Made by a program: the position numbers and the translations under genes
From: CAVUXJ01 sp963814975
Lineage (GTDB): Bacteria > Acidobacteriota > Vicinamibacteria > Vicinamibacterales > CAVVIG01
Length of the DNA stretch: 64,000 nt
Reading direction: 5' to 3'
Assembly (NCBI GenBank): GCA_963814975.1
Contig: CAWFFB010000021.1
Coordinates: 1 to 64,000, forward strand
Shown here: positions 30,457 through 39,876 of the stretch, in pieces
Position numbering within the stretch: position 1 is the first letter of the stretch
Layout of the letters: every line of letters starts with the position of its first letter
Notes under the pieces: generated by a model
The model's database searches: none
Told to the model about the DNA's origin: nothing
Seen by the model: the letters and a program-made list of their open reading frames with translations, nothing else

Positions 30457-30963
30457 TTGGAATCGTTTTCGTACTCGTGTTCATCCCGATGCTCATCGAA
30501 GCGCGTCGCGCATCACGGAACGAGCGCGCGCAGCGTGCCCGCGGCGGCCTCGAGCCCTCCGGCGACGTGTACCGACTCATGCAGGTGGCGTATCCCGGCG
30601 GCCTTCCTCGCCATGATCGTTGAAGGCGCGATCAGGGGAACGCCGCCGACTGCCGTGTTCGTTGCGGGCGGGATGCTGTTCGTTGCCGCGAAGGCATTGA
30701 AGTGGTGGGCGATTCACACGCTCGGCCCGTGCTGGACGTTTCGCGTCATCGTCGTGCCCGGGACGGTGGCGGTTGCGTCCGGCCCGTACCGACGCATGCG
30801 GCATCCGAACTATCTCGCCGTCGTCGGCGAGCTGATCGGAGTGGCGCTGATGAGCGGTGCGCGCGTCGCCGGTCCGATCGCCACCGCCGTTTTCTGCCTG
30901 TTGATGCTCAGGCGGATCGCGGTCGAGAACCGCGCGCTCGGTGCTATACTCCGGCGCAACTGA
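30450..30963 (+). CDS. ICMT-type membrane methyltransferase (one frameshift)
   Basis: The first coding segment reads 'LRFGIVFVLVFIPMLIEARR' from TTG 30450, with no ATG in frame, then 'GDVYRLMQVAYPG'. A frame change near 30,592-30,600 continues with 'AFLAMIVEGAIRG' and the diagnostic ICMT/PEMT segment 'WAIHTLGPCWTFRVIVVPGT' and 'SGPYRRMRHPNYLAVVGELIG' (GPYR-x-x-RHPNY), ending '...IAVENRALGAILRRN' at 30963. About 170 residues with four TM helices. In other bacteria such methyltransferases sit with type III polyketide synthases and FAD oxidoreductases and O-methylate the product; here they follow a KAS II-type enzyme instead. It is 51-190 bp from its neighbours on the same strand. Confidence 0.8.
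30945..30950 (+). promoter_or_regulatory. TATACT -10 element before the mannosyltransferase gene
   Basis: A consensus-like TATACT lies inside the 3' end of the methyltransferase gene, 16 bp before the GTG at 30967; TCGAGA 16 bp upstream is a weak -35. The leader would be about 10 nt and carries GAGG. Confidence 0.4.
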
Positions 30964-30966
30964 GGC

Positions 30967-32427
30967 GTGCCAGCCCCTTCTTCTCCGCCCGCTCCTCCAC
31001 GCTGGGCGCGGATCGTCGACTTCATCTGCCTCCTTCTCGTTCTCGTCGCGATCACGATCGCGGTGTCGGGCGGCTTTCGCGTTCGCGGTGCGGGCCTGCG
31101 CTTCGCGCTGACCTCGCCGTACCGGCTGCTCGTCTGGGTGATCGTCATCGGGGTCCTCCGGCATCTCGCCGCGCCGCAGGCGCCGATCTATCGCGATCTC
31201 CCGGCACGGCTGGCGGCCGCGTGGCGGACGCCCGCCGTGCAGGCGGCGGCCAGCGCGGTCCTCGGCACGCGTCTGGCGATTCTCTTCGTCGGCTATCTGG
31301 CGATCGTCATGCTCGGGTATCGCGAAGGCGGCGCGCCCTGGAAGCTGTTCGAGAACGAGTTCCTCAATCTGCAGGTTCGCTGGGACACCGGCTGGTATTT
31401 CGGTATCGCGAACGAGGGCTACAAGCTACGTGCCCAATCGGCCGCTCGATCAGCAGAACATCGTGTTCTTCCCCGCCTTTCCGCTTGCGATGCGGGTCGT
31501 CAGCCGGCTGCTCGGCGGCTCGACATCCGCGTACATGCTCGGCGGCACTCTCGTGGCGATCGCGGCGTTTTTCTGCGCGCTCATCTATCTCTACCGCCTG
31601 GCTTGCAGATATGCTCGGCGACGACGATCGCGCGTACTACTCCTTGTGGCTGATCGCCACGTTTCCGTTCGCGCTGTTCTACGGCGCGATCTACACCGAA
31701 TCGCTGTATCTGCTCGGCGCAGTCGGGGCCTTCTATCACTTCCGAAAGCGCGAACTCGTGGAAGGCAGGCGCGTGGGGGCTGCTGGTCGGACTCACGCGG
31801 CCGAACGGCTGCTTGCTCTCGGTGCCGCTCGCGATATTGGCGCTTGCCGAGTGGATACCGAAGCCGCTGGCAGGCGGTTCCGCCGCCGCGAAGCCCGCTG
31901 CCGTGGCGCCTGCCGGGCGGCTGTCTGGACTGGCGCCCGCACTGGCTGCTGCGGCGATGCCCGGGGTCGGCATGCTGCTGTACTCTGCGTTCATCTGGCG
32001 GCTCACCGGCAATCCGCTCCAGTGGGCCGCCGGTCATCTCGCCTGGGGCAGGCAATACCGGGGTCTTTCGGTGCTGGTCACGGAACGTTATGAATATCTG
32101 TCGCAAGGAGGACTCTACGCGTATACCTCGCAGATTCCTGCCGATCTCCTCAACGGGCTCGGCGCACTCTTCGTGCTGGGCGCGGCATGGCCGGTGGCGC
32201 GCCGGCTCGGGATCGCCTACGCGGTATTCATCCTGATCAACATTCTGCCGCCGCTCGCGGCGGGCGGCTTCCTGTCCGCCGGGCGCTTCTCGTCGGTGCT
32301 GTTCCCGGCGTTCGTCTGGTTCGCGAGCGCCGTACCCGAGCGACAGCGCCCCGCCTGGCTCGCAGGCTTCATGGCGGTGCAGGCCTTCAACGCCACGTTG
32401 TTCTACACGTGGCGCCCCCTGTTCTAG
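30967..32427 (+). CDS. PIG-V/GT76-like mannosyltransferase, membrane (at least three frameshifts)
   Basis: GTG 30967 starts 'MPAPSSPPAPPRW' and a first TM helix. The catalytic loop 'FLNLQVRWDTGWYFGIANEGY' (W-D-x-x-x-Y, in parts) is the PIG-V/mannosyltransferase hallmark, followed after a frame change near 31,430 by 'PLDQQNIVFFPAFPLAMRVV' (F-F-P). Further shifts near 31,605 and 31,770 recover 'YSLWLIATFPFALFYGAIYTESLYLL' (shown in part: FPFALFYGAIYTESLYLL) and 'LLVGLTRPNGCLLSVPLAIL' (TRPNG). The last 200 residues are clean and hydrophobic, ending 'ATLFYTWRPLF'. About 485 residues and ten TM helices. It uses polyprenyl-phosphate mannose at the periplasmic face. Nearby glycosyltransferases and the GT2 donor enzyme suggest a shared envelope glycosylation. 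Confidence 0.82.
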
Positions 32428-32620
32428 AGGGCTTTCCGCATCAGCCGGGCAGCGCGTTCGGTCGAGCCATCCATCCACCCCACTGCGGCTGCTGCGCTGG
32501 CACCCGGGCCTGATGGCTCGATCCTCATCCGCATCCCGTCATTTCCGGCCGTCGCGCCGGGCCGTCCGGTCCCGCGCTCCGGAATCTAGTCCTTGTTCAA
32601 CCGATACGGGCCACTAGATA
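32428..32620. other. 193-bp intergenic stretch before the MoxR/VWA locus
   Basis: No coding region or word array is seen. It holds a palindromic GC-rich stretch and probably the promoter of the locus, since the next seven genes are tightly packed. No confident -35/-10 pair. Confidence 0.35.
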
Positions 32621-35200
32621 ATGAGAAGGAACATGTCTCGCGTTCCCGGGCGTCTTGCGGCGATGGGACGGCTTCCTTTTTGGCCGTCGCGGCGGATCCA
32701 TGCCTTCGGCGTGGCGGCCCTCCTCGTTCTCCTCGCCGTCATACCCGTCCTCGTAGCCCAATCGTCGCGGCGTCCCCCGCCGGGACTGCAGGAGGCCATG
32801 CGCGCCTTGATCGAAGGGCGCTACGACGAGGTTTCCACTCTTACGGGGAAGCTCGATCCGCAGGATCCGCAGGTCGCCGCGGTGAAGGCGCGCGCGCTGA
32901 TCGCGCGCGGCCGGTATCAGGAGGCCGAGTCCGAGCTTCGCCCGATTGCCCAGCGGGCGCCGACGAGCGAGGCCGCGCTCGAGCTCGGTCTGCTGCTCCA
33001 GATGCTGGGCAAGAGCGACGCGGAGGCGACGCTCAGACGGGTGGCCGCCGGCGGGGGGAGAGCGAACGACGCCGCCGAGCTCGCGCGCGGCGGCCGCGCG
33101 CTGCGCGCTCTGGGCAGTTTTCAGGAAGCGAACGCGGCGTACCGCGACGCGGTTGCCCTCGCGCCCGGCGATGCGGCGATCAACACCGCGTGGGGCGAGC
33201 TGTTCCTCGAAAAGTATCAGAGAGGCGAGGCGCTGAAATCGTTCCAGGCGGCGCTCAAGGAGGATCCGAAGTACGCGCCCGCGCTGCTGGGTGCGGCGCG
33301 CGCGCTCGTCGACGACAACCCGCCCCAGGCGGTGGCGCTCGCGAAGCAGGCCCTCGAGATCAACCCGTCGGATGTGGGCGCGCACATTTTCATGGCCGGC
33401 GAGGCCGCCGACGCGGGCACACGCGACGAAGCGCGCGCCCTGCTCGAGAAGGCGCTCGCCATCAATCCCTCGAGCCTCGAAGCGATGTCGCTCCTCGCGG
33501 CGCTCGACTATGTCGAGGACAAGACGGCGGACTTCGACGCCAAGGTCGCCAAGGCGCTCGCGCTGGTCCCCACCTACGGCGAGATCTATCGCACGGCCGG
33601 CGATCTTGCCGCGCGCAACTACCGCTTCGACGAAGCCGTCACGCTGACGCGCCGCGCGATCGCGCTCGAGCCCGGCAAGGCCCGCTCGCTTGCCGCCCTC
33701 GGCGTGCACCTGCTGCGCACCGGCGACGAGCCAGGGGCGCGCGAGGTGCTCGAGGCGGCCTTCAAGATCGACGGCTTCGACGTCGTGACATTCAACCTGC
33801 TTCAGATGATGGATACGCTGGACAGTTTCGTCACGATGACCGACGGCGACATCGTCATGCGCATGCACAAGGCCGAGGCGCCCGTGCTGCAGGAGTACGC
33901 GATGACGCTCGCGCAGCAGGCGCTCACGACGCTGGGAAAGCGATACGCGTTCACGCCGAAGGGCCCGATCCTCATCGAGATGTTTCCGAAGCACGACGAC
34001 TTCGCGGTGAGAAACGTGGGGCTGCCCGGCATGATCGGCGCGCTCGGCGCCTGTTTCGGCCGCGTCGTGACCCTGGATTCGCCGAAGGCGCGCCCGCCGG
34101 GCGAATTCCAGTGGGAAGCGACGCTCTGGCACGAGCTGGCGCACGTCATCACGATGCAGATGTCGAACCAGCGAGTGCCGCGCTGGTTGACCGAAGGCAT
34201 CTCTGTGTACGAAGAAACGCTCCAGCGTCCTGAGTGGGGTCGCGGTATGGACGTCGGGTTCGCGGGGGTGCTGAACAGCGGCGAGACGCTGAAGCTCCGC
34301 GACCTGAACGCCGCGTTCACGAACCCCAAGACGATTTCGCTCGCGTACTTCGAGGCGTCGCTGCTCGTCGAGCACCTGGTCGCCACCTTCGGCGACACGG
34401 GGCTCCACAAGCTGCTCCGGGCGTACGGTCAGGGGCTGGAGAACGACGCGGCGCTGAAATCGGCGCTGGAGACCGATTTCGATCAGCTGCAGACCGGCTT
34501 CGATCAGTTCCTCGAGCGGCGTTTCGGCAGCCTTCGCGCCGCCCTCAAGACCCCCGGCGACGGCGAGTTCGCGCGCATGCCGCTGGAGGCGTTGCGGCCG
34601 TTCGCGGAGCAGAACCCGCAAAGCTATCCGGTGCAGCTCGTGCTCGGCAAGAAGCTGCGCGAAGCAGGCGCGCTCGACGACGCCGTACGCGCGTTCGAGC
34701 GGGCCGCCGCCCTGGTGCCGATCGCGACCGGGCCCGACAGCCCCAACGTGCAGATCGCCCAGATCGCCCTTCAGCGCAAGGACACGGCTCGCGCGATCAC
34801 CGCGCTGCAGGCGGTGATGGCCGCCGACTTCGACAACATCGAGGTGGCGCGGCAGCTGGCGAAGCTGTTGCGCGAGAGCAACATCACCGATCCCGAGAAG
34901 ATCCGTCCGGTGTACGACCGGATCGTCGCCGTCGATCCGTTCGACGCCGACGCGCATGGCATGCTCGGACGCCTCGCGCTCCAGCGTGACGACGCCGAGA
35001 CCGCAATCCGCGAATTCCGCGCGGTGGTCGCTCTCGGCCCGGTCGACCAGGCGGCCGCGTTCACGGATCTGGCTGAAAGTTATTTCAAGGGCGGCCGGCG
35101 CGCCGAAGCGAGGAAGCAGACCCTCGCGGCGCTCGAAATCGCGCCCAGCTACGAGCGGGCGCAGAATCTGCTCCTGAAGCTGGCGGAGAACAGGCCATGA
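32621..35200 (+). CDS. Membrane-anchored TPR protein with peptidase-MA (gluzincin) domain
   Basis: The protein has 859 residues. After a basic start and one TM anchor (about residues 28-48, 'VAALLVLLAVIPVLVAQ') come TPR-type helical repeats (about 55-420). The peptidase-MA-like domain has the zinc motif HELAH at residues 504-508 and a downstream Glu in 'RWLTEGISVYEE', the gluzincin layout, so it is probably an active metalloprotease. More TPR repeats (about 650-855) follow. The active site would face the periplasm. It starts the locus and overlaps the DUF4159 gene by 4 bp (ATGA). ATG 32633 is an alternative start. In comparable loci these proteins are uncharacterised; proteolysis coupled to TPR binding is inference. 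Confidence 0.88.
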   Translation: MRRNMSRVPGRLAAMGRLPFWPSRRIHAFGVAALLVLLAVIPVLVAQSSRRPPPGLQEAMRALIEGRYDEVSTLTGKLDPQDPQVAAVKARALIARGRYQEAESELRPIAQRAPTSEAALELGLLLQMLGKSDAEATLRRVAAGGGRANDAAELARGGRALRALGSFQEANAAYRDAVALAPGDAAINTAWGELFLEKYQRGEALKSFQAALKEDPKYAPALLGAARALVDDNPPQAVALAKQALEINPSDVGAHIFMAGEAADAGTRDEARALLEKALAINPSSLEAMSLLAALDYVEDKTADFDAKVAKALALVPTYGEIYRTAGDLAARNYRFDEAVTLTRRAIALEPGKARSLAALGVHLLRTGDEPGAREVLEAAFKIDGFDVVTFNLLQMMDTLDSFVTMTDGDIVMRMHKAEAPVLQEYAMTLAQQALTTLGKRYAFTPKGPILIEMFPKHDDFAVRNVGLPGMIGALGACFGRVVTLDSPKARPPGEFQWEATLWHELAHVITMQMSNQRVPRWLTEGISVYEETLQRPEWGRGMDVGFAGVLNSGETLKLRDLNAAFTNPKTISLAYFEASLLVEHLVATFGDTGLHKLLRAYGQGLENDAALKSALETDFDQLQTGFDQFLERRFGSLRAALKTPGDGEFARMPLEALRPFAEQNPQSYPVQLVLGKKLREAGALDDAVRAFERAAALVPIATGPDSPNVQIAQIALQRKDTARAITALQAVMAADFDNIEVARQLAKLLRESNITDPEKIRPVYDRIVAVDPFDADAHGMLGRLALQRDDAETAIREFRAVVALGPVDQAAAFTDLAESYFKGGRRAEARKQTLAALEIAPSYERAQNLLLKLAENRP

Positions 35201-35994
35201 CGCGCGGCGCCTGGCAGCCTGCCGTTCTTGTTGCCGCGTTGCTCCTGACGCTGGTGCCGGCGCTGCCGCCGCCGGTCGACGCTCAGCTCCAGGATGCGCC
35301 CGACGACCGCTTCGCGGGCTTGCAGTGGCGGTTCGTCCGGATCAAGTACCACTACGTGGTCGAGGGGACCTCCGTTCAGCAGGACTTTTACGGCGAGCCG
35401 TGGTACATCGACGCGCCGGCCGCCGAGCAGAACCTTTCGCGGCGCCTCAAGAGCGCCACGTCGATCCAGGTGGAAGACCCGATCGTGCTCGCCCTCGACG
35501 ATCCGCGCCTCTTCAGCTACCCGTGGATCTACATGGTCGAGCCCGGAAACCTGAAGCTCTCCGATGAAGACGTGGCCACGCTCCGCGAGTTCCTGCTGCG
35601 CGGAGGCACCTTGACCTTCGACGACTTCCACGGCCCGATCGAGTGGGATCACATGGCGGCCGAGATGAAGCGGGTGTTCCCCGATCGCGAGATCGTCGAG
35701 GTGCCCAAGGATCACCCGGTCTACAGCTCCTTCTACCGGATCGACGGCTACCCGCAGATTGCCGGCCTGGGGTCGTTCTTCGCCGGGCGGACATGGGAGA
35801 AGGGGGGCTACATCAGCCACCTTCGCATGATTGCCGATGACACCGGCCGGCCGATGGTGTTCATCAACTGGAACACCGACATGGGCGACGGCTGGGAATG
35901 GTCGAACGCCGAGGATTACCCCGGCTACATCCGGTATACCTCGCTCGCCTATCGGATGGGGATCAACGAGATCGTTTACACGTTAACGCATTAG
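35197..35994 (+). CDS. Secreted DUF4159 domain protein
   Basis: The protein has 265 residues with a signal peptide (residues 1-30, ends near VDAQ). The DUF4159 fold, a flavodoxin/glutamine-amidotransferase-like domain, is seen in 'LSRRLKSATSIQVEDP', 'LFSYPWIYMVEPGNLKLSDEDV', 'REFLLRGGTLTFDDFHGP', 'DREIVEVPKDHPVYSSFY' and the ending 'SLAYRMGINEIVYTLTH'. It is nearly always found beside MoxR and DUF58 genes. It overlaps the previous gene by ATGA. No catalytic residue of a true amidotransferase can be assigned, so it is probably a structural or binding partner in the periplasm. Confidence 0.9.
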   Translation: MTRGAWQPAVLVAALLLTLVPALPPPVDAQLQDAPDDRFAGLQWRFVRIKYHYVVEGTSVQQDFYGEPWYIDAPAAEQNLSRRLKSATSIQVEDPIVLALDDPRLFSYPWIYMVEPGNLKLSDEDVATLREFLLRGGTLTFDDFHGPIEWDHMAAEMKRVFPDREIVEVPKDHPVYSSFYRIDGYPQIAGLGSFFAGRTWEKGGYISHLRMIADDTGRPMVFINWNTDMGDGWEWSNAEDYPGYIRYTSLAYRMGINEIVYTLTH

Positions 35995-36009
35995 TCCCCC
36001 AGCCTTTCG

Positions 36010-36036
36010 CGGGCAGGTCCGACCTTGAGGTCGGGC
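36010..36036. promoter_or_regulatory. Small palindrome before moxR
   Basis: CCGACCT-TG-AGGTCGG is a perfect 7-bp hairpin lying in the 51-bp gap between the DUF4159 and MoxR genes, followed by GAGGAG, the MoxR ribosome-binding site. It could modulate translation or be a repeat remnant. Confidence 0.35.
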
Positions 36037-36045
36037 GAGGAGATC

Positions 36046-37041
<996 letters not shown>

Positions 37042-37045
37042 GCTC

Positions 37046-37948
37046 ATGGCACCCAGCGCACGCGAACGCCAGTTCCTCGATCCGGCGGTCGTGGCGCGGC
37101 TGGGGACGCTGGAGCTCAAGGCCCGGACGATCGTCGAAGGGTTTCTGTCGGGGCTGCATCGCAGCCCGTTCAAGGGCTTCAGCGTCGAGTTCGCCGAATA
37201 CCGCCAGTACATTCCGGGCGACGACCTGTCCACCATCGACTGGAAAGTCTACGCGCGCAGCGATCGCCACTACGTCAAGAAGTTCGAGGAGGAAACCAAC
37301 CTCGATTGCCATGTGATGCTGGATATCAGCGCCTCGATGGGCTACGGCTCGGGAGGGATGACCAAGCACCATTACTCGCAATGCCTCGCCGCGTCGCTCG
37401 GGTACCTGATGAACCGCCAGCGCGATCGGGTCGGGTTGACGGCCTTCGACGATCGCGCGGTCGAGACGCTGCCGGCCAGCGCGCGGCCCGGCCACCTGCG
37501 TGCGCTGCTGCTCACCCTCGATCGGCTGCGGTTGGGACGTAAGACGAACGTGTCGAAGCCTCTCCATCAGCTCGCCGATTCGCTTTCGAAGCGGGGCATG
37601 GTGGTTCTGATTTCCGATCTGCTCGACGAACCCCAGAGCGTGATTCAAGGGTTGAAGCACTTTCAGTTTCGCGGCACCGACGTGATCGTCTTCCACGTGC
37701 TGGATCCGGATGAACGGACGTTTCCCTTCGAGCTCTCGACCCGGTTCGAGGATCTCGAAACGAGCGAAGAGATCACGGCGGTGCCGGCCGTGGTGCGCGC
37801 GCATTACCTCGAGGCGATCGACGGACTGATCGAACGGTACCGACGCGAGCTCGGCGCGTGCGGGATCGACTACCACCTGCTGACGACCGACCAGCCGCTC
37901 GAGCTGGCGTTGCTGGCCTATCTTTCGACGCGCGCGAGGAAGCTGTGA
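37046..37948 (+). CDS. DUF58 protein with von Willebrand A fold
   Basis: The protein has 300 residues. The DUF58 signature is 'GFLSGLHRSPFKGFSVEFAEYRQYIPGDDLSTIDWKVYARS' (in parts: YRQYIPGDDLSTIDWKVYAR). The VWA part has the MIDAS motif D-I-S-A-S in 'CHVMLDISASMGYG', 'DRVGLTAFDDR' and 'GMVVLISDLLDEP'. It has no TM segment or signal and acts with MoxR in the cytoplasm. Its stop overlaps the next start as GTGA. Divalent metal binding at MIDAS is expected. Confidence 0.95.
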   Translation: MAPSARERQFLDPAVVARLGTLELKARTIVEGFLSGLHRSPFKGFSVEFAEYRQYIPGDDLSTIDWKVYARSDRHYVKKFEEETNLDCHVMLDISASMGYGSGGMTKHHYSQCLAASLGYLMNRQRDRVGLTAFDDRAVETLPASARPGHLRALLLTLDRLRLGRKTNVSKPLHQLADSLSKRGMVVLISDLLDEPQSVIQGLKHFQFRGTDVIVFHVLDPDERTFPFELSTRFEDLETSEEITAVPAVVRAHYLEAIDGLIERYRRELGACGIDYHLLTTDQPLELALLAYLSTRARKL

Positions 37949-39876
37949 TCGCGTTCCTCTCACCGCTGTTCCTCGCCGGTGCGCTCGCGGCCGCGGTGCC
38001 GATCCTGCTGCATCTGCTCAAGCGCGAACCCGAGACACGGGTGCAGTTTTCGGCGGTGAACCTGCTGCGCGGCGCTCCGGTCGAGCACAGCCGGAAACAG
38101 TACCTTCGCGACCTGCTTCTCCTGGCGCTGCGCGTCACGGCGCTGCTGCTCCTGGCGCTGGCGTTCGCGCGGCCGTTTTTTCGATCGGACGCATACGGCG
38201 CGGCCTCGGGCATCACCGTGGTGGCGATCGACACGTCGCTCAGCATGTCGGCGGGCCGGCAGTTCGACCGCGCCAGGCAGCTCGCCAGGGAAGCTGTCGA
38301 CCGGGCGCCGTCGCGCGACCTGGTCGGCATCGTCACATTCGCCGATCGGGCAACGGTCGCGCTCCAGCCGGCGGCGGATCGGACGTTGGCGAAGTCGGCG
38401 ATCGACGCCGCAACGACCGGGTTCGGCGCGACGAGCTATCGCGCGGCGCTGGCCGCCGCCGCCGACATGACTTCCGCGCATGGAGGCAATCGCAGCACGA
38501 TTGTCGTCGTGACCGATCTGCAGGAGAGCGGGTGGGACGCCGGCGAGCGCATCACGGTTCCTGAATCGGCGCGCATCGATGTCGCCGACGTCGGCGCGTC
38601 ACCCCCGAACCTGGCGGTGATCGCGATTCGGGCATCCGCCGATCGTGTTGTGGCGACCATTCGGAACGCGGGCCCACGCGCGCGCGAGGCCCGCGTCGAG
38701 CTCAACGTCGACGGACGGCTCGCAGGCGAGGCCGGTGCCGCGATCGGACCGAATCAGACCGCCGACGTGACGCTGCCAGGCGCGAAAGGCGGCTCGGCGG
38801 TCGTGTCGGTTTCTGACGGCGAGGGGGTGCTGGCCGACAATGCGCGGTATGTCGTCCTGGAAGACACCGGACGTCCGTCGGTTCTGGTCGTGACCGCGTC
38901 AGGCGACGTCTCACGCGAAGCCTTTTACGTGCAGCACGCGCTGACCGCCCCCGGTGCCAAGGGCGCGGCCTACCAGGTTGCTGGTGTGGGCGCTGCCCAG
39001 CTGGGCACATGGGATACAGCGCGTCTGGCACGCCATGCCGCCATCCTGCTGCTTTCGACCCGGGGTCTCGAGCGGCGTGGCCGGGAGCTGCTGGCCGAGT
39101 ACCTGCATAAGGGCGGTGGACTGCTGATGGCAGCGGGTCCCAGAGTTGATGGCGTGGTTGCTGCCGACGTGCTCGGCGGTGCAGTCTCGCTCACGAGCCC
39201 GGCTGCCGCGGCGGACGAAGGATCAGCAGGCGCGGCGCGCACGCTTGCGCCGGCCGACACGCGACACCCGGTCTTCCACGCCTTTTCCGCAGGCGAGGCC
39301 ACGCTCGGCCTCGTGAAGCTTCAACGGGTGACGACGATCGGCGCCGCCGGCTGCGAAACGCTGGCCCGGTTCACGACTGGCGAAGCGGCGCTGGTCGATT
39401 GCGCCAAGGGAAAAGGCCGCGCGCTCGTCTTTGCGTCCGACTTCGACAACGAATGGAACGATTTTCCGCTGCATTCGGCATTTGTTCCGTTTCTGCACGA
39501 GAGCGTCCGATATCTCGCCGGGGGGCTCCGACCCGCGGGAGAATACTTGGTAGCCGCGGCGCCCGCCGGCGTACCCGCGAAGCCCGGTATTGCGACGCTC
39601 ACTCAGCCGGCTGATGCCGGCGGGACGGGGCGGCAGATTGCGATCAACGTGGATCCGGCCGAGGCCGAGCCGGGACGCCTCTCGGCTGACGAGTTCCAGA
39701 CGGCTGTGACACGCTTGAAGGATGTCAGTCGAGCCGCGCCGCACCTGGAGGCGCGTCAGCAGGAGGAGCACCAGCACATTTGGCAGTACGTGCTGGGGGT
39801 GATGATCGCGGCTTTGATCGTGGAGACGTTCGTGACCGCTCCGCCGGGGCGGCGACGCGTGCGGGAGAGCCAGTAA
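37945..39876 (+). CDS. BatA/VWA membrane protein
   Basis: The protein has 643 residues, starting at GTG 37945 (GTGA overlap with the DUF58 stop). The N-terminus is the BatA domain 'FLSPLFLAGALAAAVPILLHLL' (in part) with 'RVQFSAVNLLRG', then a second TM helix ('LLLALRVTALLLLALAFARPF'; in part). The VWA domain has MIDAS 'VVAIDTSLSMSAGRQF', 'GFGATSYRAALAAAAD' and 'STIVVVTDLQE'. Further are two beta-rich domains and a class I glutamine-amidotransferase-like domain ('KGGGLLMAAGPRVDG', 'GKGRALVFASDFDNEW'), and a final TM helix before the C-terminus ('VLGVMIAALIVETFV'). It likely forms a membrane assembly with MoxR and DUF58. Confidence 0.9.
   Translation: MIAFLSPLFLAGALAAAVPILLHLLKREPETRVQFSAVNLLRGAPVEHSRKQYLRDLLLLALRVTALLLLALAFARPFFRSDAYGAASGITVVAIDTSLSMSAGRQFDRARQLAREAVDRAPSRDLVGIVTFADRATVALQPAADRTLAKSAIDAATTGFGATSYRAALAAAADMTSAHGGNRSTIVVVTDLQESGWDAGERITVPESARIDVADVGASPPNLAVIAIRASADRVVATIRNAGPRAREARVELNVDGRLAGEAGAAIGPNQTADVTLPGAKGGSAVVSVSDGEGVLADNARYVVLEDTGRPSVLVVTASGDVSREAFYVQHALTAPGAKGAAYQVAGVGAAQLGTWDTARLARHAAILLLSTRGLERRGRELLAEYLHKGGGLLMAAGPRVDGVVAADVLGGAVSLTSPAAAADEGSAGAARTLAPADTRHPVFHAFSAGEATLGLVKLQRVTTIGAAGCETLARFTTGEAALVDCAKGKGRALVFASDFDNEWNDFPLHSAFVPFLHESVRYLAGGLRPAGEYLVAAAPAGVPAKPGIATLTQPADAGGTGRQIAINVDPAEAEPGRLSADEFQTAVTRLKDVSRAAPHLEARQQEEHQHIWQYVLGVMIAALIVETFVTAPPGRRRVRESQ

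Noticed and set aside
32597..34957. 786-residue minus-strand open frame opposite the TPR/peptidase gene
   Set aside because: High-GC shadow of the plus-strand gene, which has HELAH and clear TPR signal.
36010..36036. Terminator before moxR
   Set aside because: The 7-bp hairpin has no T-run and sits directly before the ribosome-binding site inside a packed operon.
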